Of a DNA stretch of 64,000 bases, positions 46,265-55,900 are shown piece by piece. The number at the start of each line of letters is the position of its first letter. The first letter of the stretch is position 1. Source of the stretch: Porifericola rhodea (GTDB lineage Bacteria > Bacteroidota > Bacteroidia > Cytophagales > Cyclobacteriaceae); NCBI RefSeq assembly GCF_030506305.1, contig NZ_CP119421.1:798354-862353 (forward strand), read 5' to 3'. Under the pieces are notes generated by a model. It was not told the DNA's origin. It saw only the letters and a list, made by a program, of their open reading frames with translations, and made no database searches. The position numbers were made by a program, and so were the translations under genes.

Positions 46265-46338
46265 GTGATTATTCCTAAGGTTTGCAGTATAAATTATTAA
46301 TAATACAGAGGTTTGAGGCCAGTTTTTTTGAGTGCTGG

Positions 46339-46788
46339 CTATTTTACCAGCTTAGCATCTTTTAAAATGTACATCATACGATCGGGGTCGTCCGGATTAA
46401 GCTCCAGCCTGCCTCTCACCTTTATAGTTTCATCCGTAAGCTCTATGGAATGGGTAGTAAATACTTCCATAACGGTCTCCGGGCCGGCCCCTCCACAAAA
46501 GAAGCAGGCAGCAATAGGCAAAGAGGATAAGATAAAATATTTGGGGCCAAGGTAGACTTCATAAGGTATCATATACCCCTCAACCGTAATAATTTTTCCA
46601 TTTAGCTGTTGGGCTTTATCACCAAATACCGGATAAGATATTTCATAGCCTGCCTCTTCATCATAACGGTCTTTTATATCCACATCCGCCAGTAACTTCC
46701 AGGGATTGCTCGCTGACTGAGCTATAAGAAAGTTAGCACTAATACAAATGCATACACAGATAAGTAGTAATCGGCAGACGGTAAACAT
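46339..46788 (-). CDS. Exported DUF3299-like protein
   Basis: 149 residues with a signal peptide (MFTVCRLLLICVCICISANFLIA). The core resembles DUF3299: a strand WKLLADVDIKDRYDEE, then GKIITVEGYMIPYEVYLG, YFILSSLPIAACFFCGGAGPE with a C-x2-C pair, then VMEVFTTHSIEL and IKVRGRLELNPDDPDRMMYIL. The fold is probably an OB-like barrel of unknown function, often associated with metal or copper handling. It is first in a probable pair with the M28 peptidase and divergent from the GH16 gene. Confidence 0.7.
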   Translation of the reverse strand: MFTVCRLLLICVCICISANFLIAQSASNPWKLLADVDIKDRYDEEAGYEISYPVFGDKAQQLNGKIITVEGYMIPYEVYLGPKYFILSSLPIAACFFCGGAGPETVMEVFTTHSIELTDETIKVRGRLELNPDDPDRMMYILKDAKLVK

Positions 46789-46897
46789 GGGCTTCTCTTC
46801 TCTTCACAAAATGGCTAAGATAGAAATTATTTTTTTAGGCATGAGAGCAGCATACTACATTTTTTGTAGTTTGTTGTATCTACCAAATACTAATTGT

Positions 46898-47689
46898 ATG
46901 CATACATTATTGTACAACTGCCTGATAATGTGTTTTCTACTACACATTACCACTGCCAGAGCTCAAAATGATATGGAGCTGGTATGGGCTGATGAATTTA
47001 ACTACAATGGCTTACCTGACCCTGAGAAATGGACGTATGATGTAGGAGGACATGGTTGGGGAAATAATGAACTACAATACTACACAGAAGCGGATCCGGA
47101 CAATGTAAGCGTAAAAGATGGACAGCTACTAATTACCGCCCGAAAAGAACAGTACGAGAACAATGTCTACACTTCTGCCAAGCTTGTAACACGAGGCCAG
47201 CAGGCCTGGCAATACGGAAGAATAGAAGTAAGTGCTAAACTTCCCAAAGGTAGAGGTACCTGGCCGGCAATATGGATGTTGCCAGATCTGCCTTCTTTAA
47301 ACTGGCCTAGCGATGGTGAAATTGATATTATGGAGCATGTAGGCTATGATCCGGGTGTAGTACACGGCACTGTACATACCGAAGCCTATAACCATATGAA
47401 AGATACGCAGGTAGGTCAGCAGATTCAGGTATCAGACTTCAATGAGACCTTTCATGAGTATGCTATTGAGTGGACAGCAGAAGAGATCAGGTGGTACCTG
47501 GATGATAAACTTTATCACAGTTTTACAAATGAAGGTACTGAGGCTGCCTGGCCTTTTAACAAAGCATTCTACCTGATTCTGAATGTGGCAGTAGGCGGTA
47601 ACTGGGGTGGCGCAAAAGGAGTGGACGAAAATATATGGCCTCAGCAAATGATCATAGACTACGTACGGGTATATCAGGCAAAACCATAA
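46898..47689 (+). CDS. Glycoside hydrolase family 16 (laminarinase-like)
   Basis: 263 residues from the ATG at 46898, where a proper signal peptide begins (MHTLLYNCLIMCFLLHITTARAQ). The frame is open 50 codons further upstream, but that part overlaps the start of the divergent gene. The GH16 active site GEIDIMEHVG gives catalytic Glu141, Asp143 and Glu146. Other family marks are WADEFNYNGLPDPEKWTYD, WGNNELQYYT, GRGTWPAIWMLP and FYLILNVAVGGNWGG. The motif E-I-D-I-M-E is typical of beta-1,3(4)-glucanases. It should be secreted to degrade glucans. A strong terminator lies 88 bp downstream. Confidence 0.92.
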   Translation: MHTLLYNCLIMCFLLHITTARAQNDMELVWADEFNYNGLPDPEKWTYDVGGHGWGNNELQYYTEADPDNVSVKDGQLLITARKEQYENNVYTSAKLVTRGQQAWQYGRIEVSAKLPKGRGTWPAIWMLPDLPSLNWPSDGEIDIMEHVGYDPGVVHGTVHTEAYNHMKDTQVGQQIQVSDFNETFHEYAIEWTAEEIRWYLDDKLYHSFTNEGTEAAWPFNKAFYLILNVAVGGNWGGAKGVDENIWPQQMIIDYVRVYQAKP

Positions 47690-47776
47690 GTAGCCAGCGA
47701 GCAATTGTCAGTCATATGACCACTTTTTTGTAAATCTTTTCTTCTATTTAAATCACATATTTTGTGGATCATGGGC

Positions 47777-47814
47777 AAAAAAGGCGACGCCAAAATTTGG
47801 AGTCGCCTTTTTTT
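47777..47814. terminator. Strong bidirectional terminator after GH16
   Basis: AAAAAAGGCGAC / GTCGCCTTTTTT with an inner CCAAA/TTTGG extension. It is flanked by an A-tract and a T-tract, so it works on both strands. Confidence 0.85.
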
Positions 47815-47911
47815 GCATTGCAATAATTGTCTGATTGAATGAAATTTTTGAACACAATTAAGAAGGGAGTGCACTAGTTCCACAGCGAGAGGATAAAAAA
47901 CCTCAGCACAT

Positions 47912-47927
47912 GGGGAAGTACTTCCCC
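47912..47927. promoter_or_regulatory. 16-bp perfect palindrome
   Basis: GGGGAAGTACTTCCCC is identical on both strands, and is flanked by AGCA and TGCT, which extend the symmetry loosely. It is unusually GC-rich for the surrounding spacer. Confidence 0.35.
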
Positions 47928-48091
47928 TAATATGCTACCAAAAGCTGTTTTTTACGTATTGTCACCAATTGGCAAGGTGCTTGTCATTAGCTTAGTATAT
48001 TTTTTAAGCTGAAGATTACTTAAATTTTTTAAACTTTTTTTCTCATAGATTAGGTAGTGTAGTAGGGTTTGCCGTTATGGCAAACCTTTCT

Positions 48092-50704
48092 TTATTCGAA
48101 AAGCTCTTCTAAATTGGTGGAAATACCTATTCTGACTCCAAAATCCTGGTATTTTCCTTCCACAAAATTCGCTACTGCTTCTACTCTTAAAAACCTTAGA
48201 ATATTGTCCAGGCTGTAGCCAGTTTCTATGTAGTGCGGAGAGCTCTCTGTCTTCAGGTAGTTAAAAATGATATTCTCTTTAATACCCAGCAGGCGTACAT
48301 CAAATATCTGAGTAAGCAAAAATTTACGAAACTGATAATACATATGAGTACCCAAATAATTATTTGAGGTACTGTAAGCATAGTAATCCAGCAGGCGAAA
48401 ACTAGCTACCGGGTCGCCGGTCTGCACTACCGTCTGGTTGCCCATAAAATGTTTGAAGTCCATAAAGTATAGCAAATCACGGCTCAGGAAGCTTCCCGCA
48501 TAAACATTATAATCTAACCTTCCTCTTATGCCTAAGCTCCATTGATGCTGCACCCCTACCTCCAGCAACTGATAGTCAGGCATCAGCTCGTGGCTTCCCG
48601 CAATAGCTTGTTGGTAGCTTACTCTAAATGCGGGTGAACGGGTATTGGCCAGTCTTTTTTTCCCGTTGAGCACTTTATACTTTAAAAATGGCTGATAATG
48701 ACTTTCTACTGTTAAAGTTAAAGCGTCATGAGCAATAAAGGCAGTACTTTGCAGCTCTATATTGTCAGGGAAATTTGAAGAGTACACTCTACTTTCCAGA
48801 TCACGCCACTGGTGAGTAGAATTGTTTGCTAAAGGCATGCGGCGAGCCCATTGCAGTTGTACTTCCAGCCTTAGTTTATCTGCAACTTTTTGTCTCACTC
48901 CCAGCTGAGCATAATCTTTTTCGTACAGCTTTATATAATTTTTTTCGTAGAGCAGGGTGCTTACGGTATTGATAAACGGATGTATAGGTTCATGCTTGTT
49001 TAACTGTTCTATATATCTTCCACCCTCCAATTGCAGACGAGTGTCATGGAAAAAATAATCAACAGCCAGTTTTGCACTAATTTTATCTCGGGCAAAAGCG
49101 TAGCGCGCTGTAGGAGAAAGGTGGAGGTCATGCCTGAATGCGCGGGTACGAAGTACCAGAGGGACTGTAAAATGATAGCCCTCTACCGTATTAAAGTTAA
49201 ACTCACTAACTGGAGATTGATATTCCAGCGAACTATGCTTACCAAGCTTTACTGTAGTACCAAAAAGTAATTTGGTCACGCCCTCATTAGTTCTGGCTCT
49301 GCTGGTACCTCTTTCTTCGACTTCTCTTTCTTCCTTTTCCACTATCGCCATGCTGTCTAGCTTATGGTAACTCTTCTTCTCTCTCTGGCTAAGGGGTATA
49401 GGTCGCATATCAGCCCAATAAGAAGAGTCTTTCTCGTATGCCAGCGTATCTATTTGCATACTCCGGTTTTCTATCACATCAGGAGCGGCATCGTTTTTTT
49501 CTATTTCTTTTTCGTAGGCTTTTAGGGTTTTGCGCAGCTCTTTACGAGTAAAACGCTTTTTCTCCTGAAAAATATTGAGCGAGTCTGCCCTTAGTGCCTT
49601 TTCCATCTGCTCTTCTTTTTTCAGGGCTTGTGCCAGATCTTCTTCTACTTTCTCGTCTATTACTTCCAGTTCTACCTGTAAATCAGGGTTAAGTGTAAGT
49701 TGATAGTCGCTAACGGTGGCCAGATATTTATACTCAAAAGCTACTCCCAGTATTTTGCCTGAGGCTTCTATATTGTGGTTAACCGGCATCCAGACCTTTT
49801 CCTGAATGGGGGCATAAATCTGCTTGATACCTATTTTAAAGCCTTGCTTATAAGCAAACATGTTTAGGCTATGTATGCTCCAGAGATCTTCTATGATATA
49901 AATATAGCCGTTAAGCACATCATCACCACGAGAGCGAGGGATCACTCTGATTTTGTTTACCTCCAGCCCTCTGTCTATAAAACTTCCTTCAAACCTAAAC
50001 TTGTAATACGCGAAAGCCCTCGGAGAAAGAGGAGAGATAATGCCTACCAGCTCAGGATTATAAAAGCTATTGTTGATATACATATTGGGGCTGGTATTAT
50101 TTTCTTCTCCAATAGCCCGGATAGAAATAATATTTTCTTTGATCGTATTAGGCTGCTCAAAAGTAACCTCGCTTACCGACTCTGTAATAAACACTGTAGA
50201 AGAGTCTACGCCTTCTTTTTCAAATGCTCTCTCCAAAAAGAATGGTACATCTTTTACCCTACCCGCACCTTTTATGTATACTCTGGCCTGGTAGCTCTGC
50301 ACCTGTAGTCTGTGAAATTTACTTTTAGCAATAGCCTTACGCATTATGGTGTAGGCAGGGTCTTCTGCTCCGGCATTCACTTCTACTTCCTTTAGCTGTA
50401 TCGTCTGCTCTGGCAGCGTTACATCCATGCTCAGGTACTCATTTTCAATATTCACTTTTTTCACTACTGCAGCATAGCCCAAATGCTGAAAAACCAACTC
50501 GTAGCTACCAGTACTCAGGTCTATTTCGTAAACCCCATCAGCATTAGTACTGGCTCCTGTTTCCATTGCTTTAATGTAAATTGTAGCGTACGGTAGAGGC
50601 TGTCCTTCTGATGTGTAAACTGTACCTTTTATCCCCTGTGTATAGGCGCATAGGCTACAAAGGCAAAGGCAAAGGCAAAGGCATAGTGTAGTGAAAATTC
50701 TCAT
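48092..50704 (-). CDS. DUF5686 outer-membrane protein with carboxypeptidase-like plug domain
   Basis: 870 residues from the ATG at 50704; the longer frame begins with TTG. A signal peptide with a run of alternating Leu-Cys is encoded by a hexanucleotide repeat. Residues ~25-110 form a CarboxypepD_reg-like beta-sandwich (GIKGTVYTSEGQPLPYATIYI). The rest matches DUF5686: YTIMRKAIAKSKFHRLQVQSYQARVYIKG (in sections), a charged coiled insert (~375-470), and a C-terminal region of alternating hydrophobic strands (e.g. LEYQSPVSEFNFNTVEGYHF), probably a beta-barrel ending in F-E. This family is common in Bacteroidetes outer membranes; function unknown. Confidence 0.88.
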   Translation of the reverse strand: MRIFTTLCLCLCLCLCSLCAYTQGIKGTVYTSEGQPLPYATIYIKAMETGASTNADGVYEIDLSTGSYELVFQHLGYAAVVKKVNIENEYLSMDVTLPEQTIQLKEVEVNAGAEDPAYTIMRKAIAKSKFHRLQVQSYQARVYIKGAGRVKDVPFFLERAFEKEGVDSSTVFITESVSEVTFEQPNTIKENIISIRAIGEENNTSPNMYINNSFYNPELVGIISPLSPRAFAYYKFRFEGSFIDRGLEVNKIRVIPRSRGDDVLNGYIYIIEDLWSIHSLNMFAYKQGFKIGIKQIYAPIQEKVWMPVNHNIEASGKILGVAFEYKYLATVSDYQLTLNPDLQVELEVIDEKVEEDLAQALKKEEQMEKALRADSLNIFQEKKRFTRKELRKTLKAYEKEIEKNDAAPDVIENRSMQIDTLAYEKDSSYWADMRPIPLSQREKKSYHKLDSMAIVEKEEREVEERGTSRARTNEGVTKLLFGTTVKLGKHSSLEYQSPVSEFNFNTVEGYHFTVPLVLRTRAFRHDLHLSPTARYAFARDKISAKLAVDYFFHDTRLQLEGGRYIEQLNKHEPIHPFINTVSTLLYEKNYIKLYEKDYAQLGVRQKVADKLRLEVQLQWARRMPLANNSTHQWRDLESRVYSSNFPDNIELQSTAFIAHDALTLTVESHYQPFLKYKVLNGKKRLANTRSPAFRVSYQQAIAGSHELMPDYQLLEVGVQHQWSLGIRGRLDYNVYAGSFLSRDLLYFMDFKHFMGNQTVVQTGDPVASFRLLDYYAYSTSNNYLGTHMYYQFRKFLLTQIFDVRLLGIKENIIFNYLKTESSPHYIETGYSLDNILRFLRVEAVANFVEGKYQDFGVRIGISTNLEELFE
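50659..50682. repeat. Hexanucleotide repeat (AAAGGC)x4 in a signal peptide
   Basis: Four exact tandem copies encode Leu-Cys pairs in the signal peptide of the DUF5686 protein. Changes in copy number stay in frame and would lengthen or shorten the hydrophobic core. Confidence 0.8.
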
Positions 50705-50913
50705 CCGGGCTGTAAAATTGATCAATTATTTAAATGCATTGCTCAAATAAAAGCTGCATGTTGCAAACAAAATATCATATCAGTGTTTAGCATCATATAC
50801 ATGCTTAAAAAAAATTCTAGCTTTTTGAAAAATATAGTGAATAGTGCTACTTTGTCACTGTCAGAAAACAATAATCGTCAGCTTTATAGCATTATCAAAT
50901 TTTAGTATCAGTT

Positions 50914-51312
50914 ATGGAAAAAAAGAGGATTGTAAAAGATTATGAAAATCTTCCTGAAGAGGTGACTGCACAGGTGAAAATGACTTACCCGAACGGCTTT
51001 GCAGACCACCTAATTAGTTTTACAAATAAAGAAGGCAAACGTGTTTCCGCATTACCTTTTGAGACTCAAGATATTTATTATCTCATCCGTATGACAATAA
51101 CTGAGGCTCACCAGATTATTGAAGACGACGAAGACTACGATACTGATGGAACACTAAGAGATGACTTCTCTATGGATGATGCAAAAGATGCTGATCTGGC
51201 AGACTCTGACGATGAAGACGAGGATAACTCCGGCAGTAAGAAAAAATCTTACGATGATGCCTACTCTATGGATGATGACGAGGATGACGAAGAGGGGGAT
51301 GACGATTACTAA
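50914..51312 (+). CDS. Conserved protein with a highly acidic C-terminal tail
   Basis: 132 residues. The first ~75 are a folded-looking domain (DYENLPEEVTAQVKMTYPNGF, then FTNKEGKRVSALPFETQDIYYLIRM). From about residue 80 the chain is dominated by Asp, Glu and Ser and ends EEGDDDY. No signal or membrane segment. I know no named family, though similar proteins occur in Bacteroidetes. The tail may mimic nucleic acid or bind basic proteins, which is only inference. An intrinsic terminator follows at 51347. Confidence 0.7.
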   Translation: MEKKRIVKDYENLPEEVTAQVKMTYPNGFADHLISFTNKEGKRVSALPFETQDIYYLIRMTITEAHQIIEDDEDYDTDGTLRDDFSMDDAKDADLADSDDEDEDNSGSKKKSYDDAYSMDDDEDDEEGDDDY

Positions 51313-51346
51313 TACAGTCTCTACACCAAGCTGAAAATATAATACG

Positions 51347-51377
51347 AGAGTGTGACCTAGGTTATGCTCTTTTTTTT
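51347..51377 (+). terminator. Intrinsic terminator of the acidic-tail gene
   Basis: AGAGTGTGACC (51347-51357) pairs with GGTTATGCTCT (51360-51370) over 11 bp including three wobbles, followed by eight Ts. Confidence 0.8.
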
Positions 51378-51499
51378 ACCCTATTACTCACCATGCCCTA
51401 GAGAGCACATCGGTTTTTATACTACAGACAAACAAGCTTAGCTTTTGTGGGTTTAACTACTGTAGTTTACTAAACATTAACTTTTTAAACTTAAGATAT

Positions 51500-51754
51500 A
51501 TGGCAAAAGATCATGGCCCGCAAATTAAAGACGACGAAGTCTATGAAGACTTAAGAGAAAAAGGCTACAGTAAAGAAAAAGCTGCTCGCATTGCCAACTC
51601 CGATCGTCATGAGGTAGGAAAGAAGGGTGGCAAAGGCGAAAAATACGAAGAAAGAACTAAAAAAGAGCTTTACCAAAAAGCTAAAGAAGTAGGAATAGAA
51701 GGGCGTAGCGATATGAGCAAAGATGAGCTGATAGAAGCCCTTAGGAATCACTAA
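51500..51754 (+). CDS. Small protein, DUF7218-like with Rho-N/SAP-like helix
   Basis: 84 residues, charged and soluble. The N-terminal half MAKDHGPQIKDDEVYEDLREKGYSKEKAARIAN (in parts) with KGGKGEKYEERT matches small proteins of the DUF7218 type. The C-terminal TKKELYQKAKEVGIEGRSDMSKDELIEALRNH (in parts) is a Rho N-terminal/SAP-like helix-extended-loop-helix, a DNA- or RNA-binding element. It may therefore be a nucleoid- or RNA-associated protein. The stop lies 1 bp before the stop of the convergent gene. Confidence 0.75.
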   Translation: MAKDHGPQIKDDEVYEDLREKGYSKEKAARIANSDRHEVGKKGGKGEKYEERTKKELYQKAKEVGIEGRSDMSKDELIEALRNH

Positions 51755-51755
51755 T

Positions 51756-52709
51756 TTAAGAATTACAAAATTCAGACAATACATGAGGACGGCAGTAAAG
51801 TCGTCCTTTTTTGATATCAAAGGTGAGCATAAAATCTCTGAAGAAATGCGCGCCCAGCACACCATCTCCTATGGTTTGATACTCTATTTTTACAGCCAGG
51901 CTGGCAGGTCTAGCGCACAAACCCAACACATCTATTTCACTTACTGTGTACTTACTTTTATCTTCTAGCTTCTCAAAGTATTCGCTGTTTTCCAGCACCT
52001 GCAAAGACTTTTGAAAATTTAGTACGTTTCTTTTTCTGCCGTTATCCAGTTCAAACCACATTTGTCCTTCGGCCGTTTCCAAGCTGGCAAGTAGCGACAT
52101 ACCTACTTCGTTGGCAGCTTTTAGATAACGCAGTTCCAGAGGTACAAGCCCGTCGGCAAGCTTATCCATACTCTTTTCATCCTCAACTATTAACCTCCGA
52201 CTTCTCAGGTCTACCGTAAGAGCATGTTCTCCGAAAGCCTTCATGGAGACAATGCCATCAATTTTGGGAAAGCCCTCTGGTAAACTGTTCATCACATCTT
52301 TTACTAAAGCATACTCGTGCTCAAGTACAAGACCTTCTACCTCAAGCTTAAGGTCATACTTCTTGCTGAAAGAAAGGCTTTCTTTGCCTAGCCTGATGCC
52401 TCCTATGGTATCTGCACCATAGTGTTCTGCAAACAAGCCTGGCGTGAGGATAGTCTCCCCGCCTCCGGTAGTAAACAATAGCTTGCAGTCCTTTCCATTT
52501 AGTTTTCCTTCTATATAACGTAAATGTTTATAATAATACTTGAGAGGTATAAAACGTGCATGAGGGGCTTCATTATTCGTCTTTTGAGAAGGTTTGTAGA
52601 CTAACTGCTGTTTGCCTTTATGTTCGCTTACTACATCCCAGACCATAACAACTACAAAAAACACTACGCTAACAGACATTGCAGAAAAAAATATCTGACG
52701 AACGCTCAT
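51756..52709 (-). CDS. Retropepsin-like protein with degenerate active site
   Basis: 317 residues with an N-terminal membrane anchor or signal (IFFSAMSVSVVFFVVVMVWDVV). The first lobe has a strand-loop GKDCKLLFTTGGGETILTPGLF at the position of the retropepsin DTG triad, but it reads T-T-G. A second similar element, GQMWFELDNGRKRNVLNF, reads L-D-N-G. The segment KIDGIVSMKAFGEHALTVDLRSRRLIV is the usual second half of such domains ("iDGilG...f....id..."). The protein therefore looks like a two-lobed aspartic-protease fold that may have lost one or both catalytic Asp residues. It should sit in the envelope. No operon partner. Confidence 0.65.
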   Translation of the reverse strand: MSVRQIFFSAMSVSVVFFVVVMVWDVVSEHKGKQQLVYKPSQKTNNEAPHARFIPLKYYYKHLRYIEGKLNGKDCKLLFTTGGGETILTPGLFAEHYGADTIGGIRLGKESLSFSKKYDLKLEVEGLVLEHEYALVKDVMNSLPEGFPKIDGIVSMKAFGEHALTVDLRSRRLIVEDEKSMDKLADGLVPLELRYLKAANEVGMSLLASLETAEGQMWFELDNGRKRNVLNFQKSLQVLENSEYFEKLEDKSKYTVSEIDVLGLCARPASLAVKIEYQTIGDGVLGAHFFRDFMLTFDIKKGRLYCRPHVLSEFCNS

Positions 52710-52842
52710 ACCAGTAGTAGTTGAGTAGCAAAAAGTAATTACACTTAATATATCAAAAAACTATTCTTTAACCTACAAAGTCTTCCCTCAGAACGCTCTC
52801 AATATTCCCACTCAATTTTATGACATTCTTGCTACCTACCCT

Positions 52843-52850
52843 TATATTTG
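52843..52850 (+). promoter_or_regulatory. -7 box TATATTTG before the Asp-box protein gene
   Basis: Exact TAnnTTTG match 52 bases before the ATG at 52902. The -33 region has no TTG at the usual distance. Confidence 0.4.
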
Positions 52851-52901
52851 AACTAATTGCAAAAATTACATTACCTAATTATCATTTTAACAACTTAACC
52901 T

Positions 52902-55900
52902 ATGAAGCACTTTTATTTGTGCCTGGCACTTTGCCTTTGTATGGGTCATTGGCTTACTGCTCAGCAACTGGACATGAGCAAAATTGAGGAAGGCATGCTA
53001 CCTCGTAGCATAGGCCCTGCCGGTATGAGTGGTCGCGTAACGGCAATAGATGTAGTAACACAAAACCCAGATATCATCTACATTGGCTCAGCCTCTGGTG
53101 GCTTGTGGAAGTCCGAAGGAGGAGGCACCCACTGGCAGCCTATTTTTGATGAGCAGCCTGTAGCTTCTATTGGAGCGATAGCCATTTATCAGAAAAACCC
53201 TGATATTATTTATGTAGGCAGTGGAGAAGGAAACCCCCGTAATAGTCAGTCGGCCGGTAATGGCATGTACAAAACGCTTGATGGCGGCAAAACCTGGAAA
53301 CACCTTGGCCTGGAAGACAGTCGTAATATCCACAGGGTATTTGTACACCCGGATAACCCGGATATTGTATATGCAGGAGTACAGGGCGCTGCCTGGGAAG
53401 ACACCGAAACTCGTGGAGTATATAAGAGTAGCGATGGAGGTGAAAGTTGGGAGAGAATTCTCTATGTTAACTCCCGCACCGGGGTAGGCGATATGGTTAT
53501 GGACCCTAACAACCCAGAAAAGCTGATGGTAGGCATGTGGGAGTTTCGTCGCTGGCCCTGGTTTTTTAAGTCTGGTGGTCCAGGTTCAGGCCTCTATGTA
53601 AGTTATGATGGAGGTAAAAACTGGGAGAAACGTACTGACAAAGACGGATTGCCCAAAGGAGAAATTGGTAAAATAGGCTTAGCCATAGCCCCGGGCAACT
53701 CTAAGATTGTCTACGCTTTTGTGGAGTCTGAAAAGAACGCCATTTTTCGCTCGGAAGATGGAGGTAAAAACTGGAAGCAAACCGCTACAGAAAACATAGG
53801 GAGCCGCCCTTTTTATTATGCAGACCTGGCTGTAGATCCGCATAACGAGAACCGTCTCTACAGCATAGCCTCTAGTGTGCGCATAAGCGAAGATGGAGGT
53901 AAGACTTTTGAGATTCTTCTGGGCTTTGACAAAATTCATGTAGATCACCATGCCTGGTATATACACCCAGATAACCCTGGCTTTATGATTGATGGCAATG
54001 ATGGTGGCCTGGCAATTACCAGAGACCATGGCGAAAGCTGGAGGTTTATAGAAAACCTGCCCTTAGCTCAGTTTTACCACATCAATTACGATATGGAAGT
54101 GCCTTATAATGTAATGGGTGGCATGCAGGACAATGGCTCATGGAGAGGCCCCGCCTACACCTGGCGTGCCGGAGGTATACGTAACGGCTACTGGGAAGAA
54201 GTAGCTTTTGGAGACGGCTTTGATGTGGTGCCCGACTCCAGTAATGCACGTTACCTCTATGCCATGTGGCAGGGCGGCAACCTGCAAAGAGTAGACTTAG
54301 AAACCGGCAACTCACAATACATTAAACCGGCACACCCCCAGGCTGATGTGTTTTTGCGTTTTAATTGGGATGCTGCAATTGCGCATGACCCCTTTGATGA
54401 GCGTACCATTTACTACGGCAGTCAGTTTTTGCATAAAAGTACCGACCGGGGAGAGCATTGGGAGATCATCTCTCCAGACCTTACTACCAACGATAGCAGC
54501 AAACAAAAACAGCTGGAAAGTGGCGGCCTTACCCTTGATGCTACTCAGGCAGAAAACCATACTACCATTACCAGCATAGCACCTAGTCTGGCTCAGAAAG
54601 ATATAATCTGGGTAGGCACTGACGATGGTAATGTGCAACTGACCCGTGATGGAGGCAACAATTGGGAGAATGTAGTAAGCCACATTAAAGACTTGCCAAA
54701 AAACACCTGGGTGCATCAGATTCATGCATCTAAGTATGATGCGGCAGAAGCATTTGTAGTATTTGATGACCACCGACGTAACAACTGGACACCATATGTA
54801 TACCATACCAATAATTATGGAAAGAGTTGGACTCGCCTTGTAAATGAAGAAGATGCTGATGCCTTTGCGCTCTCTATTGTGCAAGATCCTGTAGAGCCCA
54901 AATTGCTGTTTTTAGGAACAGAAACCGGACTCTACGTAAGCATAGACAAAGGAGAAAACTGGACGAAATGGGGCAAAAATTATCCTCATGTACCTACTAT
55001 GGACCTTAAAATTCACCCAAGGGAGCATGACCTGATCATTGGTACTTTTGGGCGGGCAGCCTATATTCTGGATGATATTCGTCCACTTAGAGCGCTTGCG
55101 CAGGAAGGTGCAGATCTGTTGGAAGAAAACCTCCATGTATTTGAAGCCCCTACAGCTTATCAGGCACTTTACAAGCAGGCTGCAGGTACTCGTTTTCAGG
55201 GAGATGCAATTTATGAAGGCAAAAACCGACCTTTTGGAGCTAACATTACTTTTAGCCTGAAAGAAATCACCAAGAAAGAAAAAGATAGCACACTTGCTGA
55301 AAAGGACAGTGTATTAGTAGAAGTATTAAATACAGAGGATGAGGTAATCCGTACTTTTAGAGCCGAAGCTCAGGCGGGCCTGAACCGACTTAACTGGGAT
55401 CTGTATAGCAAGGGTGTTCGTGACCCTGACACTCCCAAACCTAAAGATAAAAACACTAATGAGCCTGCCGGCTTTCCAGTACTACCTGGTGAGTATACTG
55501 TACGCATTACCTATGGTGACTGGCAGGATGCTACTATCGTAAAAGTATTGCTTGACCCTCGTATTCAACTGAGTGATACTGAATTGATGGCACGCCAGCA
55601 AATGAGCGAAGAGTATATGCGCTATATGCAAATGGCTACCCAGGCTGTAGATCAGCTCAACGAGGCCAAAAGCAGCATACAGCTGATTAACCAACAGCTA
55701 AGCGAACGAGAAGATGATGCAGCTCAGCAGCTTAAGGAGATGGCCAGAAGTCTTCAGGATTCTATAAAGATGTATAAAGAACTGATTGCTCAGAAGGAAG
55801 ATGTACAAGGCATTTTAAGAGACCCACACATTGTAAGTGGTAAGCTAGGAGCTGCCGGCAATTATCTGGGTGCGTTCTGGAATGCCAGCAATGAAACGCA

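Larger units (their letters stand above)
47690..48091. other. Convergent intergenic region, 402 bp, with three dyads
   Basis: Contents: the terminator at 47777-47814, a 16-bp perfect palindrome at 47912-47927, and a hairpin GGTTTGCC-gttat-GGCAAACC at 48066-48086 followed on the plus strand by TTTCTTT. No protein-coding frame is convincing. The last hairpin would suit the end of a short plus-strand transcript, but no promoter was found. Confidence 0.5.

Noticed and set aside
46748-46897. 50-codon N-terminal extension of the GH16 enzyme
   Set aside because: It overlaps the divergent gene start and hides the real signal peptide, which begins at 46898.
54312-54884. 190-codon minus-strand frame inside the Asp-box protein gene
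   Set aside because: Shadow frame with random-looking composition; the plus-strand gene has clear repeats throughout.
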